Shown: in pieces, positions 8,254-18,222 of the stretch | Layout: every line of letters begins with the position of its first letter | Position numbering within the stretch: the first letter of the stretch is position 1 | NCBI RefSeq assembly: GCF_005937885.2 | Contig: NZ_CP042176.1 | Span: 1,979,501 to 2,043,500, forward strand | DNA from: Bradyrhizobium sp. KBS0727 | GTDB taxonomy: Bacteria > Pseudomonadota > Alphaproteobacteria > Rhizobiales > Xanthobacteraceae | Direction: 5' to 3' | DNA: 64,000 bases | Notes under the pieces: model-generated | Databases searched by the model: none | What the model saw: the letters and a program-made list of their open reading frames with translations, nothing else | What the model was told of the DNA's origin: nothing | Position numbers and translations under genes: made by a program

Positions 8254-11200
8254 GAATCTACTCCGGCTTTGTGGAGGGCGGCCTTGCGCGGAAGTATGAC
8301 CCTGAATTCGGCAAATTCGCCGGGTTGAGTATCGACCTCAATCAATCCGCCATGTTGCTTGACGACAATGTCGTAGCTCAATGAGAGGCCAAGACCCGTT
8401 CCTTCGCCGGCTGGCTTCGTCGTAAAAAAGGGATTGAATATCTTTTCCTTTACCTCGGGCGGAATGCCCGTGCCGCTGTCGCGGATCGTGATCTCCACGC
8501 GGTCGCCGAGGCTTTTGGTCGCAGCAGCAACGGTGGGCTCAAAACCATCGCGGTCGGCCCGGCCTTTGCGATTCGTCGCCGCGTAAAAGCCGTTGGAAAT
8601 CAAGTTCAGAAGCACCCGCGTGATTTCCTGAGGAAACACTTCCACCTCACCGGCGTTCGGATCAAACGACCGCTCCAGGGTGATATTGAAGCCCGGTTTC
8701 TCGGCCCGCGCTCCGTGATAAGCGAGATTGAGGCTTTCTTCGACGAGGGCGTTGACATCGACGAGTCTCTGCTCGCCCGAGCCTTGGCGCGAGTGCAGCA
8801 ACATGTTCTTGACGATCGCGTCCGCGCGTTTGCCGTGCTGGACGACCTTGTCGAGATTGCTTTTCAGCATCTGCGTCAGCTCGCTGGTTTCCTCCCGTAT
8901 CTTGTTGTCAAGCGTCGCGGGCTTGAGCACGTCGTCAAGTTCCTCGACAAGTTCTATCGACAGAGCCGAGAAATTATTGACGAAATTGAGTGGATTCTTG
9001 ATCTCATGCGCGATACCTGCGGTGAGCTGGCCGAGCGAGGCCAGCTTCTCGGTCTGTATCAATCGATCCTGCGCGGTGCGCAATTCGTCGAGCGATCGCG
9101 ACAGTTCTTTGGTACGTTCCTGGACCTGTTCGAACAGCCGTACGTTTGAGAGAGCGATCACGGCCTGGTCGGCGAAGGTCTGCAGCAAAGCGATTTGCTT
9201 GTCGCTGAAGGGGTGCACGTCGGTGCGACGCAGCGCGATGGCTCCGATGCTCTTGCCCTCACGCAACAAGGGTACGCTCAGAATGCTGCGGGTGCCGGTG
9301 TGGGCCGTCCTCTGCCGGGTGCCGGGGAATTCGTCGCCTTCGGCCGAGAGCAGGTCGTGCAGGTGCACTGGTTTCCCGTCGAGGAATGCTCGTCCGGCAG
9401 TCCAGTTCCGGTCGATCGGCAATGTCGCTGAAGACATCGGTATCGGTCCGTGATGCGCGCTGGGATGCAGGTCGTTGCCATCCTTCAGGAGCACGACAGC
9501 ATCATAGGCCTCGCAAAGCTCGCGGGCACTTTCGACAATGGCCTTGAGAACCGGTCCAACATCGGTCGGCGAGGACGCGATCACCCTCAGAATGTTGCCG
9601 CTGCCGGTCTGGTAGACCAGCGCCTCGGACAGGTCCCGGGTCTTTGCCTGCACCTCATCGAACAGCCGCGCGTTCTCGATAGCAATAGCCGCCTGATCCG
9701 CGAATGTTGTGGCCAGTTCGATCTGCTTGTCCGTGAACGGCCGAGCTTCGGCGCGAGCTAGTACAATGACGCCGACTGGTACACCTTCGCGCAACATCGG
9801 AACGCCAAGGACGCTTCGGAAATCGCCCAATCTCCGTGCATCGAAGGTGTAGTCCGGATCGACAGCCACGTCGGGAATATGAACTACTTCTCCTCCAAGG
9901 AGGGCGCGCCCTATCGCCGAAGCTCGATCTGGTTTGATCGGAACGTCTTTGACGTAATCCGTGAATTCGTCAGGAAAGCCGTAGTTTTCGGCGCGAAAGA
10001 ACACGCCGTCCTTTTGGCGGGTAATTGTGGCCCTCTCGGCGTCGCAGAGCCGGGCCGCCGATTCAACCAGCGTTTGGAGCACGGCCTGTAGATCGAAGGT
10101 TGAACGACTGATGACTTTGAGGACATCGGCTGTCGCGGTCTGTTGTTGCAGAGAGTCGCGCAGTTCATTGAGCAGGCGGGTATTCTCGATAGCGATGACC
10201 GCCTGTGCGGCAAAGTTCCTGACCAAGTCGATCTGTTTGTCGGTGAACGGCCGCACTTCAGTGCGGTAGATAAAGATAGCGCCGACTAACGCTTCATCCT
10301 TGATCATTGGCACGCAGACGGTAGATCGCGCGCCCCCGAGTCTTGCTGCCGCGCCGACCACCGCTTCGGCAGTGTCGTCGGCAGTGTGGCTCACTTTTTT
10401 TGTCCGCATGACGCGATCCAGGTGGCTACCCGGGGTCGGCCGAAACGATCTTGATTGCGTAAAATACTGAGCAAGCTTGGGGGGCGTGCCCACGCCTGCC
10501 TCCCAGTGGGCGCTATCGCCGTCAATCAGGAACAGGTTTCCGAATTTGGCCTCGCAGATGCTTACGGCGTTTTCCAGCATTGATTTGAAAACAGGTTCCA
10601 GTTCGCCAGGTGAGCTGGAAATGACCTTCAATACCTCGGACGTCGCAGTTTGCCGCTGCAGCGACTCGGTGAGATCGCGGGTCTTGGCCTGGACCTCGTC
10701 GAAAAGGCGAACGTTCTCGATAGCGATCACGGCCTGGTCGGCGAACGTCGAAACGAGTTCGACCTGTTTCTCCGTGAAAGGTTCGACCGTCTTATGGCCA
10801 AGAAACAGGACGCCGATCGGCTCTTTCTCCCGCAGAAGGGGAACGCCGAGAAGTGTCCGATAGCCGGCGGCCTTCTGGATGTCGGGATACGCATATTCCG
10901 GATCGGCCAAGGCATCGGGAATCTGAACGGCCGCGCCGGTCAACAGCACTCTTCCGACGAGGCTGCCTCGCTCCGGTTGCAATCTGAGGGGCGCAGCCAG
11001 TCCGACCCAGTCGACGGAAAAATTGTAGTTCGTCGCATGATAGAAGCCTCTGGCGTCCTTCCGCGTTATCGCTGCCATATCGGCATTGCAGAGCCTCGCC
11101 GCGGATTCCGTCAGCGTGTTAAGTACCGTTTGCAGATCGAACGCCGAACGGCTGATCACCTTCAACACATCGGCGGTCGCGCTCTGCTGCTGCAGTGATT

Positions 11201-11855
11201 CGCGCAGTTCCCCGAGCAGGCGGGTGTTCTCGATCGCGATGACGGCCTGGTTGGCGAAGTTGCTGAGCAGCTCAATCTGCTTATCAGCGAACGGGCGGAC
11301 CTCTTGTCGATAGACCGCGATTGTGCCGACTAGCTTGGCGTGCCTAAGCATAGGTACAATGAGGATGGTGCGGGCCCCCGCGACATCAGCGGTTTGGACA
11401 ACAGCCGGGTCGCCCGCAAGGTAAGCCGGATTTTTCCGCACATCGTGAATGTGTGCGACCTGACCGGTTCTGGCGACGGTACCCTGAGCACTCTCCGGAT
11501 GAGGACGAAACCGAGTGTTCCGCCGTGAAGCTGCGTAATTTGGCGGAACGTTGTGGAACGCAACGGATTCGAACTTGTCACCGTGACACAAACTCAAAAC
11601 GCCGAATTTCGCCGCGCAGACACGTGTTGCGTTCTCGAGCATCTTCCGGAACACCGGCTCCAGCTCGCCGGGCGTACTGCTAATGACCTGAAGAACTTCC
11701 GACGCAGCGGTTTGCCTCCCCAGCGCTTCAGCCAATTCGAATCGGAGAGCGGCGTTTTCCTTCTTTAGATCAACATCCGCAGAAATGCGTTGACGCTTCG
11801 GTGGCGCCTTGCTTCTGGTTGGAGACCTACGCACCGCTTGTCCGCGCTTCGCCAT
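8250..11855 (-). CDS. Sensor histidine kinase with five GAF domains
   Basis: 1201 residues from the ATG at 11855 (a TTG 27 nt upstream is possible; neither has a strong ribosome site). After a basic N-terminus and a short coiled segment come five consecutive GAF domains, each ending in F-x-D-K-Q-I/V-x-L...FA-x-QA-x-IAIEN or close variants. Then follow a dimerisation helix with the phosphoacceptor His in [13 protein letters not shown] (about H950), and an ATPase domain with N-box [12 protein letters not shown]1 DSGTGI, F-box FNPFFTTK and G2 GTGLGLSLS. There is no membrane segment or signal peptide, so it senses cytoplasmic signals. GAF units 1, 3 and 2, 4 resemble each other in alternation. 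Coupled to the receiver protein downstream. Confidence 0.93.
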   Translation of the reverse strand: MAKRGQAVRRSPTRSKAPPKRQRISADVDLKKENAALRFELAEALGRQTAASEVLQVISSTPGELEPVFRKMLENATRVCAAKFGVLSLCHGDKFESVAFHNVPPNYAASRRNTRFRPHPESAQGTVARTGQVAHIHDVRKNPAYLAGDPAVVQTADVAGARTILIVPMLRHAKLVGTIAVYRQEVRPFADKQIELLSNFANQAVIAIENTRLLGELRESLQQQSATADVLKVISRSAFDLQTVLNTLTESAARLCNADMAAITRKDARGFYHATNYNFSVDWVGLAAPLRLQPERGSLVGRVLLTGAAVQIPDALADPEYAYPDIQKAAGYRTLLGVPLLREKEPIGVLFLGHKTVEPFTEKQVELVSTFADQAVIAIENVRLFDEVQAKTRDLTESLQRQTATSEVLKVISSSPGELEPVFKSMLENAVSICEAKFGNLFLIDGDSAHWEAGVGTPPKLAQYFTQSRSFRPTPGSHLDRVMRTKKVSHTADDTAEAVVGAAARLGGARSTVCVPMIKDEALVGAIFIYRTEVRPFTDKQIDLVRNFAAQAVIAIENTRLLNELRDSLQQQTATADVLKVISRSTFDLQAVLQTLVESAARLCDAERATITRQKDGVFFRAENYGFPDEFTDYVKDVPIKPDRASAIGRALLGGEVVHIPDVAVDPDYTFDARRLGDFRSVLGVPMLREGVPVGVIVLARAEARPFTDKQIELATTFADQAAIAIENARLFDEVQAKTRDLSEALVYQTGSGNILRVIASSPTDVGPVLKAIVESARELCEAYDAVVLLKDGNDLHPSAHHGPIPMSSATLPIDRNWTAGRAFLDGKPVHLHDLLSAEGDEFPGTRQRTAHTGTRSILSVPLLREGKSIGAIALRRTDVHPFSDKQIALLQTFADQAVIALSNVRLFEQVQERTKELSRSLDELRTAQDRLIQTEKLASLGQLTAGIAHEIKNPLNFVNNFSALSIELVEELDDVLKPATLDNKIREETSELTQMLKSNLDKVVQHGKRADAIVKNMLLHSRQGSGEQRLVDVNALVEESLNLAYHGARAEKPGFNITLERSFDPNAGEVEVFPQEITRVLLNLISNGFYAATNRKGRADRDGFEPTVAAATKSLGDRVEITIRDSGTGIPPEVKEKIFNPFFTTKPAGEGTGLGLSLSYDIVVKQHGGLIEVDTQPGEFAEFRVILPRKAALHKAGVDS

Positions 11856-12717
11856 TGGGTGGGCCCGGGATGGCTGCAACAACGTGGCACCAAACTACCC
11901 AATCCGGGGGCTGCCGCATAGGTCGATCAAGCGACCCCGACTTCCGGTTTTGGCAGCAGATAACGGACCAAAGCAGCCTGGCTGACGATATCTGTTCATC
12001 GGGGCAAAGCAGACCTCCGAGAACCGGGGGAAGACGTCTGCCGCGAACCTGAGAGCCGGCTAGCGAAGACCGACGCTGCGATCGGCATCTTTCGTTCCAC
12101 GGGCGCGGACCGGTTAGTGACTGAGTTCGAACCGGCGCATCTCGACCAAGCGTGCCCGACAATATTCACGGTACAGAATGTTGATGAAATCCCACATGGC
12201 CTGACCCGTCTTTAAATGTCTTCGGATCGTAGCCCCGTCCTGTTTCGGGAGGTTTTCTCCGCTCGGGAAAATTGACTTCGTTCGCCAGTCCGATTGTTTC
12301 GTCGACTAAGCGGCAACGAAATACCTTCACAGAAATGCGAGGGAGGACTGAACGCCTAAATCATGGGACCGAAAAAAGAGGATCAATACGGGCGCTCCCG
12401 GACCGGCTACGGGCTTGGAACTCTCGGATGACATTTGGGTTTTGCCGCCGCGCCGATCCGCCTCCGGGACACAATCGATCGAAATTGAAACCCCAACGTT
12501 CCGCCGGCACAGGAAATTGCTTTGATCCTGTGCCAAACCAATACTGAACGCCTGGTATCGATCTTGCTCAGCTAGGAGTGCGCCGGGGGTATTTCAGAGG
12601 CCCTGGTAACTGACCAACGCCGCCGACCGATCATATTGCGGTTGGGCGGCGTTGCACTTTTCGGAAACCAGGGGTTCAATGACCTGCAAGCGTGTTTTTT
12701 GCGTGGGGTGGGCAACT

Positions 12718-12944
12718 ATGACCAAGGCGATTGAACATATTGTAGCGGATACTCGACCCTCAAAAACCGAACGGCCCTGGAGGAGATCCGCGACCATCGT
12801 AGGCGGCTATTGAACGAACACCGCATGCGCAGCAATTCTGTACTGAATTTCAAGAGCGTAAGCGACGAACTTCAGGAAGAGATCAGCATTGTAGAGGACG
12901 CACTATCAAAATTGAACGGTGATGAAACGAGTACGACTAGCTGA
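12718..12944 (+). pseudogene. Frameshifted small helical protein gene
   Basis: Two frames complement each other. The first begins ATG at 12718 and reads MTKAIEHIVA; then, two bases out of phase from 12750, the text continues STLKNRTALEEIRDHRRRLL...SVSDELQEEISIVEDALSKLNG to the stop at 12942-12944. Joined, they give one ~75-residue, strongly helical, charged protein resembling small uncharacterised Bradyrhizobium proteins that I recall only loosely. Either a 2-nt insertion or a 1-nt deletion near 12748 would explain it. The downstream part could still be translated alone from the ATG at 12825 (39 residues). Confidence 0.4.
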
Positions 12945-13068
12945 AGCAGATTGCGCACGGTAACGGAGTTTCCCTAGGGAATTATCTGAGAAATCGCTGC
13001 GGCACTGCAGTTTCCGACTAGCTCTTGATGCCTTGAAATCGAGAATTTGCCTGCATGACTCCCGGCTC

Positions 13069-13096
13069 GCCGGACTTGAGGCGGAAATCGCCGAGA
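13069..13096. repeat. Dispersed GGACTTGAG repeat, copy 2
   Basis: GCCGGACTTGAGGCGGAAAT followed by CGCCGAGA; matches 188-223 at nearly every position over 28 nt. Confidence 0.55.
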
Positions 13097-13304
13097 GCCG
13101 AGACTGGGTGCGATCACGAATGTCGTCCGAACGGATCCAGGAAACAGATATAAAGCACCCTTCCGCTTTTTGTCCTCCGAGGCATGTCAGCGATCGACGC
13201 GCAGCAGAAGTCAGCCAGATCCGGCGCGGGCCGCAGCGCAAAGGTAGTGGTGTCGAACCCGACGTTCGCCAGCAGGTAGCGTTCGCGTGGCACCAGCTGA
13301 TCGC

Positions 13305-13333
13305 TTGACAGTGTAAGTAAAAATATTATTACA
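13305..13333 (+). promoter_or_regulatory. Candidate promoter/operator of ggt
   Basis: TTGACA (13305-13310), a 17-nt spacer and ATTACA. The spacer contains GTAAGTAAAAATATTATTAC (13313-13332), whose GTAA/TTAC ends are inverted. CGCTTGAC-n3-GTAAGTA recurs at 23977-23994 upstream of the DUF1116/fdrA genes. It is a plausible binding site for the TetR protein encoded at 14977. Confidence 0.45.
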
Positions 13334-13361
13334 AAGGGAGGTTATTGAGGGGAAGTAACCC

Positions 13362-14954
13362 ATGTTGCAGACGAAACGAAGCTATGGCGGAATGGTGACG
13401 GCGCCGCACCATCTTGCGGCGCAGGCTGGGCTCGCTGTCCTGTCGGGAGGCGGCAACGCCATCGAAGCAATGATCGCATCCGCCGCAACGATCGCGGTGG
13501 TCTATCCTCATATGAATGGCCTTGGCGGCGATAGCTTCTGGCTCGTCGGCCGCGCCGGTTCGACGCCGGTCGGAATTCAGGCCTGCGGACGCGCTGCGAT
13601 GGCGGCCGATCGCGCCTGGTATCGCGAGCGGGGGTGCGCCAGCATTCCAAGCCGCGGCCCGCTGGCCGCACTCACGGTCGCGGGCACCGTCGACGGCTGG
13701 CAAAAGGCCTATGAGCTCAGCCGCGATCGTCATGGCGGGCGGCTGCCGCTTGCGCGGCTGCTCGAGCCCGCAATTCTGTACGCCGAGGAAGGCGCTGCCG
13801 TAACGAGGACGCTCCACGAAAACATAATCAAGAAGCGGCCTGAACTCGAGGATGTGCCCGGCTTTGCGGAGGTCTATCTGCCGCAAGGTGCCCCACCTGC
13901 GGTCGGCGCGCGGCTACGACAGCCGCGGGTTGCCGAGACGTTGCGGCGGCTGGCGAAAGCGGGCCTGTCCGATTTCTATCGCGGCGATCTGGCGCGCTCG
14001 ATGGCTGATGATCTCGAGCGGCTGGGCAGTCCGCTTCGGCTTGCCGATCTGGAACGACATCAGGCATCGCTTGTGACGCCGCTCTCGGTCGAGGTAGCCG
14101 GACACAAGGTGTTCAACATGCCGCCGCCGACCCAGGGCCTGGCGTCGCTCCTGATTTTGGCGCTCTATGCCCGGCGTATGGCTGATAAGTCCGATAGCGT
14201 CGATCATTTGCACCGGTTGGTCGAATGCACGAAAGCAGCGTTCCGTGTTCGCAACCGCTACGTGACCGACCCTGACTACATGGAGCGGCCGGCGGCCGCG
14301 TTTCTGTCCGAAGAGTCACTGGCCGCGCTTCATGAGACAGTGTCGGATGCTCGTGCGATACCGTGGCCCGATCCGCCGCGGCAAGGCGATACGGTGTGGC
14401 TCGCCGCGACCGATCGCACCGGGCTCAGCGTCAGCTTCATCCAAAGCGTCTACTGGGAGTTCGGTTCCGGCGTCATTCTTCCGCAGAGCGGAGTCACCTG
14501 GCAGAATCGCGGAACGAGCTTCAGCCTCAAGGACACTGACATCAACAGGCTCGACCCCGGACGCTTGCCGTTCCATACCATCCAGCCGGCGATGGCCGAG
14601 CTTGGCGATGGGCGGCTGATCTCCTTCGGCACGATGGGCGGGGAGGGGCAGCCGCAGACTCAGGCCGCGATCTTCACGCGCTATGCGCTGCACGACCAGG
14701 AACTGCAAGCTGCGATCACGGCGCCGCGCTGGCTGCTCGGCCGCACCTGGGGAGAGGAAAACAACAACCTCAAGATCGAGTCCCGCTTCGATCCTGCCAT
14801 CATCGACCGGCTGCGCGCGCTCGGTCACGATATCCAGGTAACAGGCCCGTTCGAGGAATTCATGGGGCACGCCGGTGCGATCGTCTGGCACCCGGATGGC
14901 CTGCTCGAGGGAGCCAGCGATCCGCGTAGCGATGGCGTCGTGGCCGCGCGCTAA
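13362..14954 (+). CDS. Gamma-glutamyltransferase family protein
   Basis: 530 residues, N-terminal nucleophile hydrolase fold. The large-subunit half has the family text GMVTAPHHLAAQAGLAVLSGGGNAIEAMIA and MNGLGGDSFWL. The predicted autocleavage/nucleophile Thr is T344 in GDTVWLAATD, and the small subunit has SGVILPQSG, PFHTIQPAM and GTMGGEGQPQTQ. It lacks an obvious signal peptide, so it may be cytoplasmic, unlike classical periplasmic GGT. It would hydrolyse a gamma-glutamyl bond or act as an amidase on a related compound; many clustered members have other amide substrates. The ATG follows AGGGGAAGTAACCC. It starts the nitrogen-compound island and converges on the TetR gene. Confidence 0.88.
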   Translation: MLQTKRSYGGMVTAPHHLAAQAGLAVLSGGGNAIEAMIASAATIAVVYPHMNGLGGDSFWLVGRAGSTPVGIQACGRAAMAADRAWYRERGCASIPSRGPLAALTVAGTVDGWQKAYELSRDRHGGRLPLARLLEPAILYAEEGAAVTRTLHENIIKKRPELEDVPGFAEVYLPQGAPPAVGARLRQPRVAETLRRLAKAGLSDFYRGDLARSMADDLERLGSPLRLADLERHQASLVTPLSVEVAGHKVFNMPPPTQGLASLLILALYARRMADKSDSVDHLHRLVECTKAAFRVRNRYVTDPDYMERPAAAFLSEESLAALHETVSDARAIPWPDPPRQGDTVWLAATDRTGLSVSFIQSVYWEFGSGVILPQSGVTWQNRGTSFSLKDTDINRLDPGRLPFHTIQPAMAELGDGRLISFGTMGGEGQPQTQAAIFTRYALHDQELQAAITAPRWLLGRTWGEENNNLKIESRFDPAIIDRLRALGHDIQVTGPFEEFMGHAGAIVWHPDGLLEGASDPRSDGVVAAR

Positions 14955-14976
14955 AGCGCGATGAGACCGCCCGCCG

Positions 14977-15759
14977 CTAACGGGACGGCTTGCGGCCGCG
15001 GGTCGTCCTTGATCCGGAGGCCTTGTGCTTCCGTTCCCCGATCGGCGCCGTCAGCCAGGTCAGGATCATGTCCTGCGCGTGCTCGCGGCGCCGCACGAGC
15101 CAATCCGACGCGCCCAGATCCTTGTCGAACATCGCCGAGAGCGTGTAGCGATTGGAGACGTGGAAATAGCTCATGGCGGTGATGGAGACGTAGAGCTGGA
15201 TCGGGTCGACGTCATCGCGAAACAGCCCTGCCGCCACGCCGCGGTGGAGAACATTTTCGATGCTCGCGACCAGCGGCAAGGTGAGTTCGGCGATCTTGCG
15301 CGACTTGCGCAGGTTACGCCCGCGCTGAAGGTTCTCATTGTTGATGAGAGCGATGTAGTTCTGGTGCTCCCCAAAGAACGTGAATGTGAAGTTGATCAAC
15401 TCGCACATCGCGGCAACAGGCTCGCGGTCGTCGAGATTGAGCTGCTGCTCGGCCGCGCGGATCTCGGTGTAGACGTCCTCGAGGACCGCAATGTAGAGTC
15501 CGTTCTTGTCGCCGAAATAGGCGTACAACAGGCGCATGTTGGCCTTGGCGCGCTGCGCGATGGCCTCGACGCGGGCGCCGCCGAGGCCGTTGTGGCAGAA
15601 CTCGAACGTTGCCGCGCGCAGGATCGCTTCCTTGGTGAGCGCGGAATCCCGCGGCCGTTTTCCGCGCGCTGAGCTGCGAGGAGGGCTGGTCTGTGCTGTC
15701 GTCTCGGTCACGGTGCCAACTTTGCTAGGGCTTCGGGGTGTCCGCGCAGACACATCCAC
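14977..15759 (-). CDS. TetR-family transcriptional regulator
   Basis: 260 residues from a GTG at 15759; a second GTG at 15711 is also possible because the first ~35 residues are disordered. The TetR DNA-binding domain spans about residues 40-90 (LTKEAILRAATFEF, then VEAIAQRAKANMRLLYAYFG). The C-terminal ligand domain, with FFGEHQNYIALINNENLQRG, resembles the RutR-like subgroup that responds to pyrimidines and other nitrogen compounds. A basic tail (KHKASGSRTTRGRKPSR) is unusual. It lies inside the island between ggt and the hydrolases, so it is the probable local repressor, with candidate sites at 13305, 18123 and 23980. Confidence 0.88.
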   Translation of the reverse strand: MDVSARTPRSPSKVGTVTETTAQTSPPRSSARGKRPRDSALTKEAILRAATFEFCHNGLGGARVEAIAQRAKANMRLLYAYFGDKNGLYIAVLEDVYTEIRAAEQQLNLDDREPVAAMCELINFTFTFFGEHQNYIALINNENLQRGRNLRKSRKIAELTLPLVASIENVLHRGVAAGLFRDDVDPIQLYVSITAMSYFHVSNRYTLSAMFDKDLGASDWLVRRREHAQDMILTWLTAPIGERKHKASGSRTTRGRKPSR

Positions 15760-15865
15760 ATCCGGTTAACACGGCCCAGCGGACTGTTTCCTGCGCAAGT
15801 TGCCGGGATTGAGATCGTCATTACGGCTGTTCGTCAAGGGGGACGATCCTCCATGTTGGTTGGCA

Positions 15866-17077
15866 TCAAGCGGCGGCCGCTACCACTGTGCCGCCGCACG
15901 CGACGAGGCGGCCGTTCTTGTAGACATCGCGCGGCTTCGGGCGGGCGACCACGGCTTCCTGGACATGCCTGGCATCGAGTACCACGAAATCCGCCGTCCC
16001 ACCGACGGTCAGGCCATGGTTGGTGAGGCCAAGCGCGCTCGCCGCATTGGACGTCACCATGTCAAAGGCGGCGGCCAATTGATCATCGGTGTTGAAACCG
16101 GAGCGATAACCGACCAGCATCGCGCGTTCGAGCAGGTCGCCATCGCCGTAGGGCCACCAGGAATCGCGAATGTTGTCGTTACCGGAGAACACGTTGACCC
16201 CGGCGTCGCGAAGCAGCAGTACGGGCGGGAATGGACGGGCCCCCGGCGCGTTGGTCAGGATGGCAACGCCGGCCTCAGCAAGCCGCTGCGCGGTGCGCTG
16301 GACCAGATCATGGGAGACTTCGCCCAGCGCGTAGGCATGACTGATCGTCACCTTGCCGCCGAGGCCCGCCGCCTTGGTGCGCCGCGCGATTTCCTCGATC
16401 TCCGCGATGCCCTGCAGGCCGCCGTCATGCAGGTGGATGTCGATGCCGACGCCATGCCGTTCAGCGATGCCGAAGATGATATCGAGATGGCCGGCCGCGT
16501 CACCGTCGTGACCCGCGGGATCCAGTCCGCCGACCAGGTCGGCGCCGGCGCGAACGGCCTGTTCGAGCAGGTCGGCGGTTCCCGGCGACGTCAGGATGCC
16601 GCTCTGCGGGAACGCGACGATCTGGACCGAGACCTTTTCGCGGTGGGCGTCCCGCGCCGCGACGATCTGTTCGAAATGCTGCAGGCCGACCGCCGCATCA
16701 ACGTCCACATGGCTGCGCATATGGGTTGTGCCGTGCGACACGCAAAGATCAATCAGGGCTGCCGCCCGTACCGCGATGGGCCTGGCGTTGGCAAGGTACT
16801 CCTTCTCGAACTTTACACGCTCGCGCACGCTGAAGCCGGCGGTGCAGGGGCGGTGCGGCTTCCAGTCATCGCCGATGAAGCACTTGTCCAGATGGATATG
16901 ACCTTCGACCATGCCGGGCAGCACCAGGCGTCGGCCGAGATCGTGGATTGCGCCGACCGTGCCGTAGCGCTGCGAGATCGGCGCGATTGCCACGATCCTG
17001 CCACCGCTGACGGCGATTTCGACAATTCGGCCGTCTGCCAGCCGAGCGTTCTGAAAGAGTGTGTCGATAGCGGACAA
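15866..17077 (-). CDS. Amidohydrolase, cytosine deaminase-like
   Basis: 403 residues from a TTG at 17077. The frame stays open upstream into the neighbouring gene, but GGAGACC lies directly before this TTG and the protein then begins LSAIDTLFQNARL, as in homologues. Metal ligands of the amidohydrolase barrel are visible: VEGHIHLDK (His-x-His), MRSHVDVD, IDIHLHDGG, TISHAYALG and the Asp in VFSGNDNIRD. The HLDK and SGNDN words are typical of the cytosine/isocytosine deaminase group. Substrate is probably a nitrogen heterocycle or cyclic amide. It follows the deacetylase gene by 17 nt, so they form an operon. Confidence 0.87.
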   Translation of the reverse strand: MSAIDTLFQNARLADGRIVEIAVSGGRIVAIAPISQRYGTVGAIHDLGRRLVLPGMVEGHIHLDKCFIGDDWKPHRPCTAGFSVRERVKFEKEYLANARPIAVRAAALIDLCVSHGTTHMRSHVDVDAAVGLQHFEQIVAARDAHREKVSVQIVAFPQSGILTSPGTADLLEQAVRAGADLVGGLDPAGHDGDAAGHLDIIFGIAERHGVGIDIHLHDGGLQGIAEIEEIARRTKAAGLGGKVTISHAYALGEVSHDLVQRTAQRLAEAGVAILTNAPGARPFPPVLLLRDAGVNVFSGNDNIRDSWWPYGDGDLLERAMLVGYRSGFNTDDQLAAAFDMVTSNAASALGLTNHGLTVGGTADFVVLDARHVQEAVVARPKPRDVYKNGRLVACGGTVVAAAA

Positions 17078-17094
17078 GGCAGGTCTCCATTTGG

Positions 17095-18078
17095 CTAGGT
17101 TGGAACGATACCGTCGGGCAGAGCGCGCGAATACGCCGCGATCCCGCCGGCCGTCGTGATCCAGATATCGCTGCGCTTGGCAACGATCGCCTGCAGCGCA
17201 CGTCGTAGCGGCCGCAAACGATGGGGCTGGCCGACCAGGTAGGGATGCAGTGCGATGCCCATCACGAGCGACTGCTTTCTGGATTGCGCCAGCATTTCCT
17301 CGAACGTGTCGGCGATCATGGTCGCAAACTGTTCGCCGCTGTCCTTTCGCCCGACGATCGAAGGGATGTCGTTCAGTTCCTGCGGGTAGGGGATGGACAG
17401 GATGCGTCCGCCATCTCGCGTCGAGAACCACACCGGCTGGTCGTCCATGCACCAGTCGAGCAGGTAGTGGTAGCCCGCTTCGACGAGAAGGTCGGGCGTG
17501 ATTGCCGATTGAGATATCCACGGCCCGAGCCAGCCGAGCGGCCGCCGTCCTTCGGCGCGCGCGATGACGTCGGTGGCCTCTTCGATCAATCGCCGTTCTT
17601 CTGCCGGCGAAAGCACTCCCTGACGTTCGGAGTTGGTGCGTCCGTGGCCAACGATCTCGTCGCCACGGGCGCGAAAGGCGTCCATGACTTCCGGGCAGTA
17701 GTGATAAATGCTGCTATTCGCGAGCACGGAGAGCGGAAACTTCAAGTCGTCGAAAACGTCGATCAGTCGCCACACGCCGACGCGGTTGCCATAGTCGCGC
17801 CAGGCATAGTTGAGGACATCCGGCTGCGGACCGCCGGGGCAGAGCTCGGCGCCCAAGCCGTCGCCGAATGCGAAATGTTCGAGGTTGAGTCCGACATAGA
17901 CGGCAAGCCGCTTTCCATCCGGCCACATGAAGTCAGGGCGGCGCGTGATCGCGCTATAGCGGTAGCGATCGTGGGAGGTCAGACCGCGAGCGGGATGTTC
18001 CGCTTGCGCGTATGTTGCACCGCCGAGAATGCCGCGCGGGATGGCCTGACCCGGTTCTGCCTCGATTTCCCGCTTCAT
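17095..18078 (-). CDS. Polysaccharide deacetylase-fold hydrolase, allantoinase (PuuE)-like
   Basis: 327 residues. The fold is carbohydrate esterase 4, but the signature text is that of the PuuE allantoinase branch: WPDGKRLAVYVGLNLEH, DEIVGHGRTNSERQ, GWLGPWISQSAITPDLL, GYHYLLDWCMDDQPVW and IPYPQELND. That branch opens cyclic ureides such as allantoin rather than deacetylating sugars. No signal peptide. It is the first gene of the minus-strand operon with the amidohydrolase and diverges from the ABC importer genes, sharing a 144-bp control region. The exact substrate is not decided by sequence. Confidence 0.85.
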   Translation of the reverse strand: MKREIEAEPGQAIPRGILGGATYAQAEHPARGLTSHDRYRYSAITRRPDFMWPDGKRLAVYVGLNLEHFAFGDGLGAELCPGGPQPDVLNYAWRDYGNRVGVWRLIDVFDDLKFPLSVLANSSIYHYCPEVMDAFRARGDEIVGHGRTNSERQGVLSPAEERRLIEEATDVIARAEGRRPLGWLGPWISQSAITPDLLVEAGYHYLLDWCMDDQPVWFSTRDGGRILSIPYPQELNDIPSIVGRKDSGEQFATMIADTFEEMLAQSRKQSLVMGIALHPYLVGQPHRLRPLRRALQAIVAKRSDIWITTAGGIAAYSRALPDGIVPT

Positions 18079-18122
18079 CGGAATTTCCCCATCATCCGCG
18101 ATCGCCGCTTGACATTCGTGGA

Positions 18123-18151
18123 AATGTGAAGAAAGTTTTTACTTCCGTCAA
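18123..18151 (-). promoter_or_regulatory. Candidate promoter/operator between the divergent island operons
   Basis: On the minus strand TTGACG (18146-18151) is followed by GAAGTAAAAAC and then CACATT. The same block is a near-palindrome, GAAG...CTTC (18128-18145). It shares TTGAC and AAGTAAAAA with the ggt promoter, which supports co-regulation. Confidence 0.4.
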
Positions 18152-18222
18152 GACCGCGAAAACGGCGGCAGCGGACGAGAGGCGGCTGAGGAGCAGCCGT
18201 CAGGAGCGGGAGGATTGCAGAA

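Larger units (their letters stand above)
11856..13361. other. 1.5 kb intergenic stretch with repeats and a gene remnant
   Basis: No full-length gene is supported. It holds the frameshifted small gene at 12718-12944, a GGACTTGAG repeat at 13069, and the promoter region of the gamma-glutamyltransferase gene at its right end. Short open frames elsewhere (for example 12272-12547) have no domain or ribosome site. Confidence 0.55.

Noticed and set aside
15800..17098. Long plus-strand open frame opposite the amidohydrolase
   Set aside because: It is the antisense shadow of a well-supported enzyme and has His/Asp/Arg-rich shadow composition with no domain.
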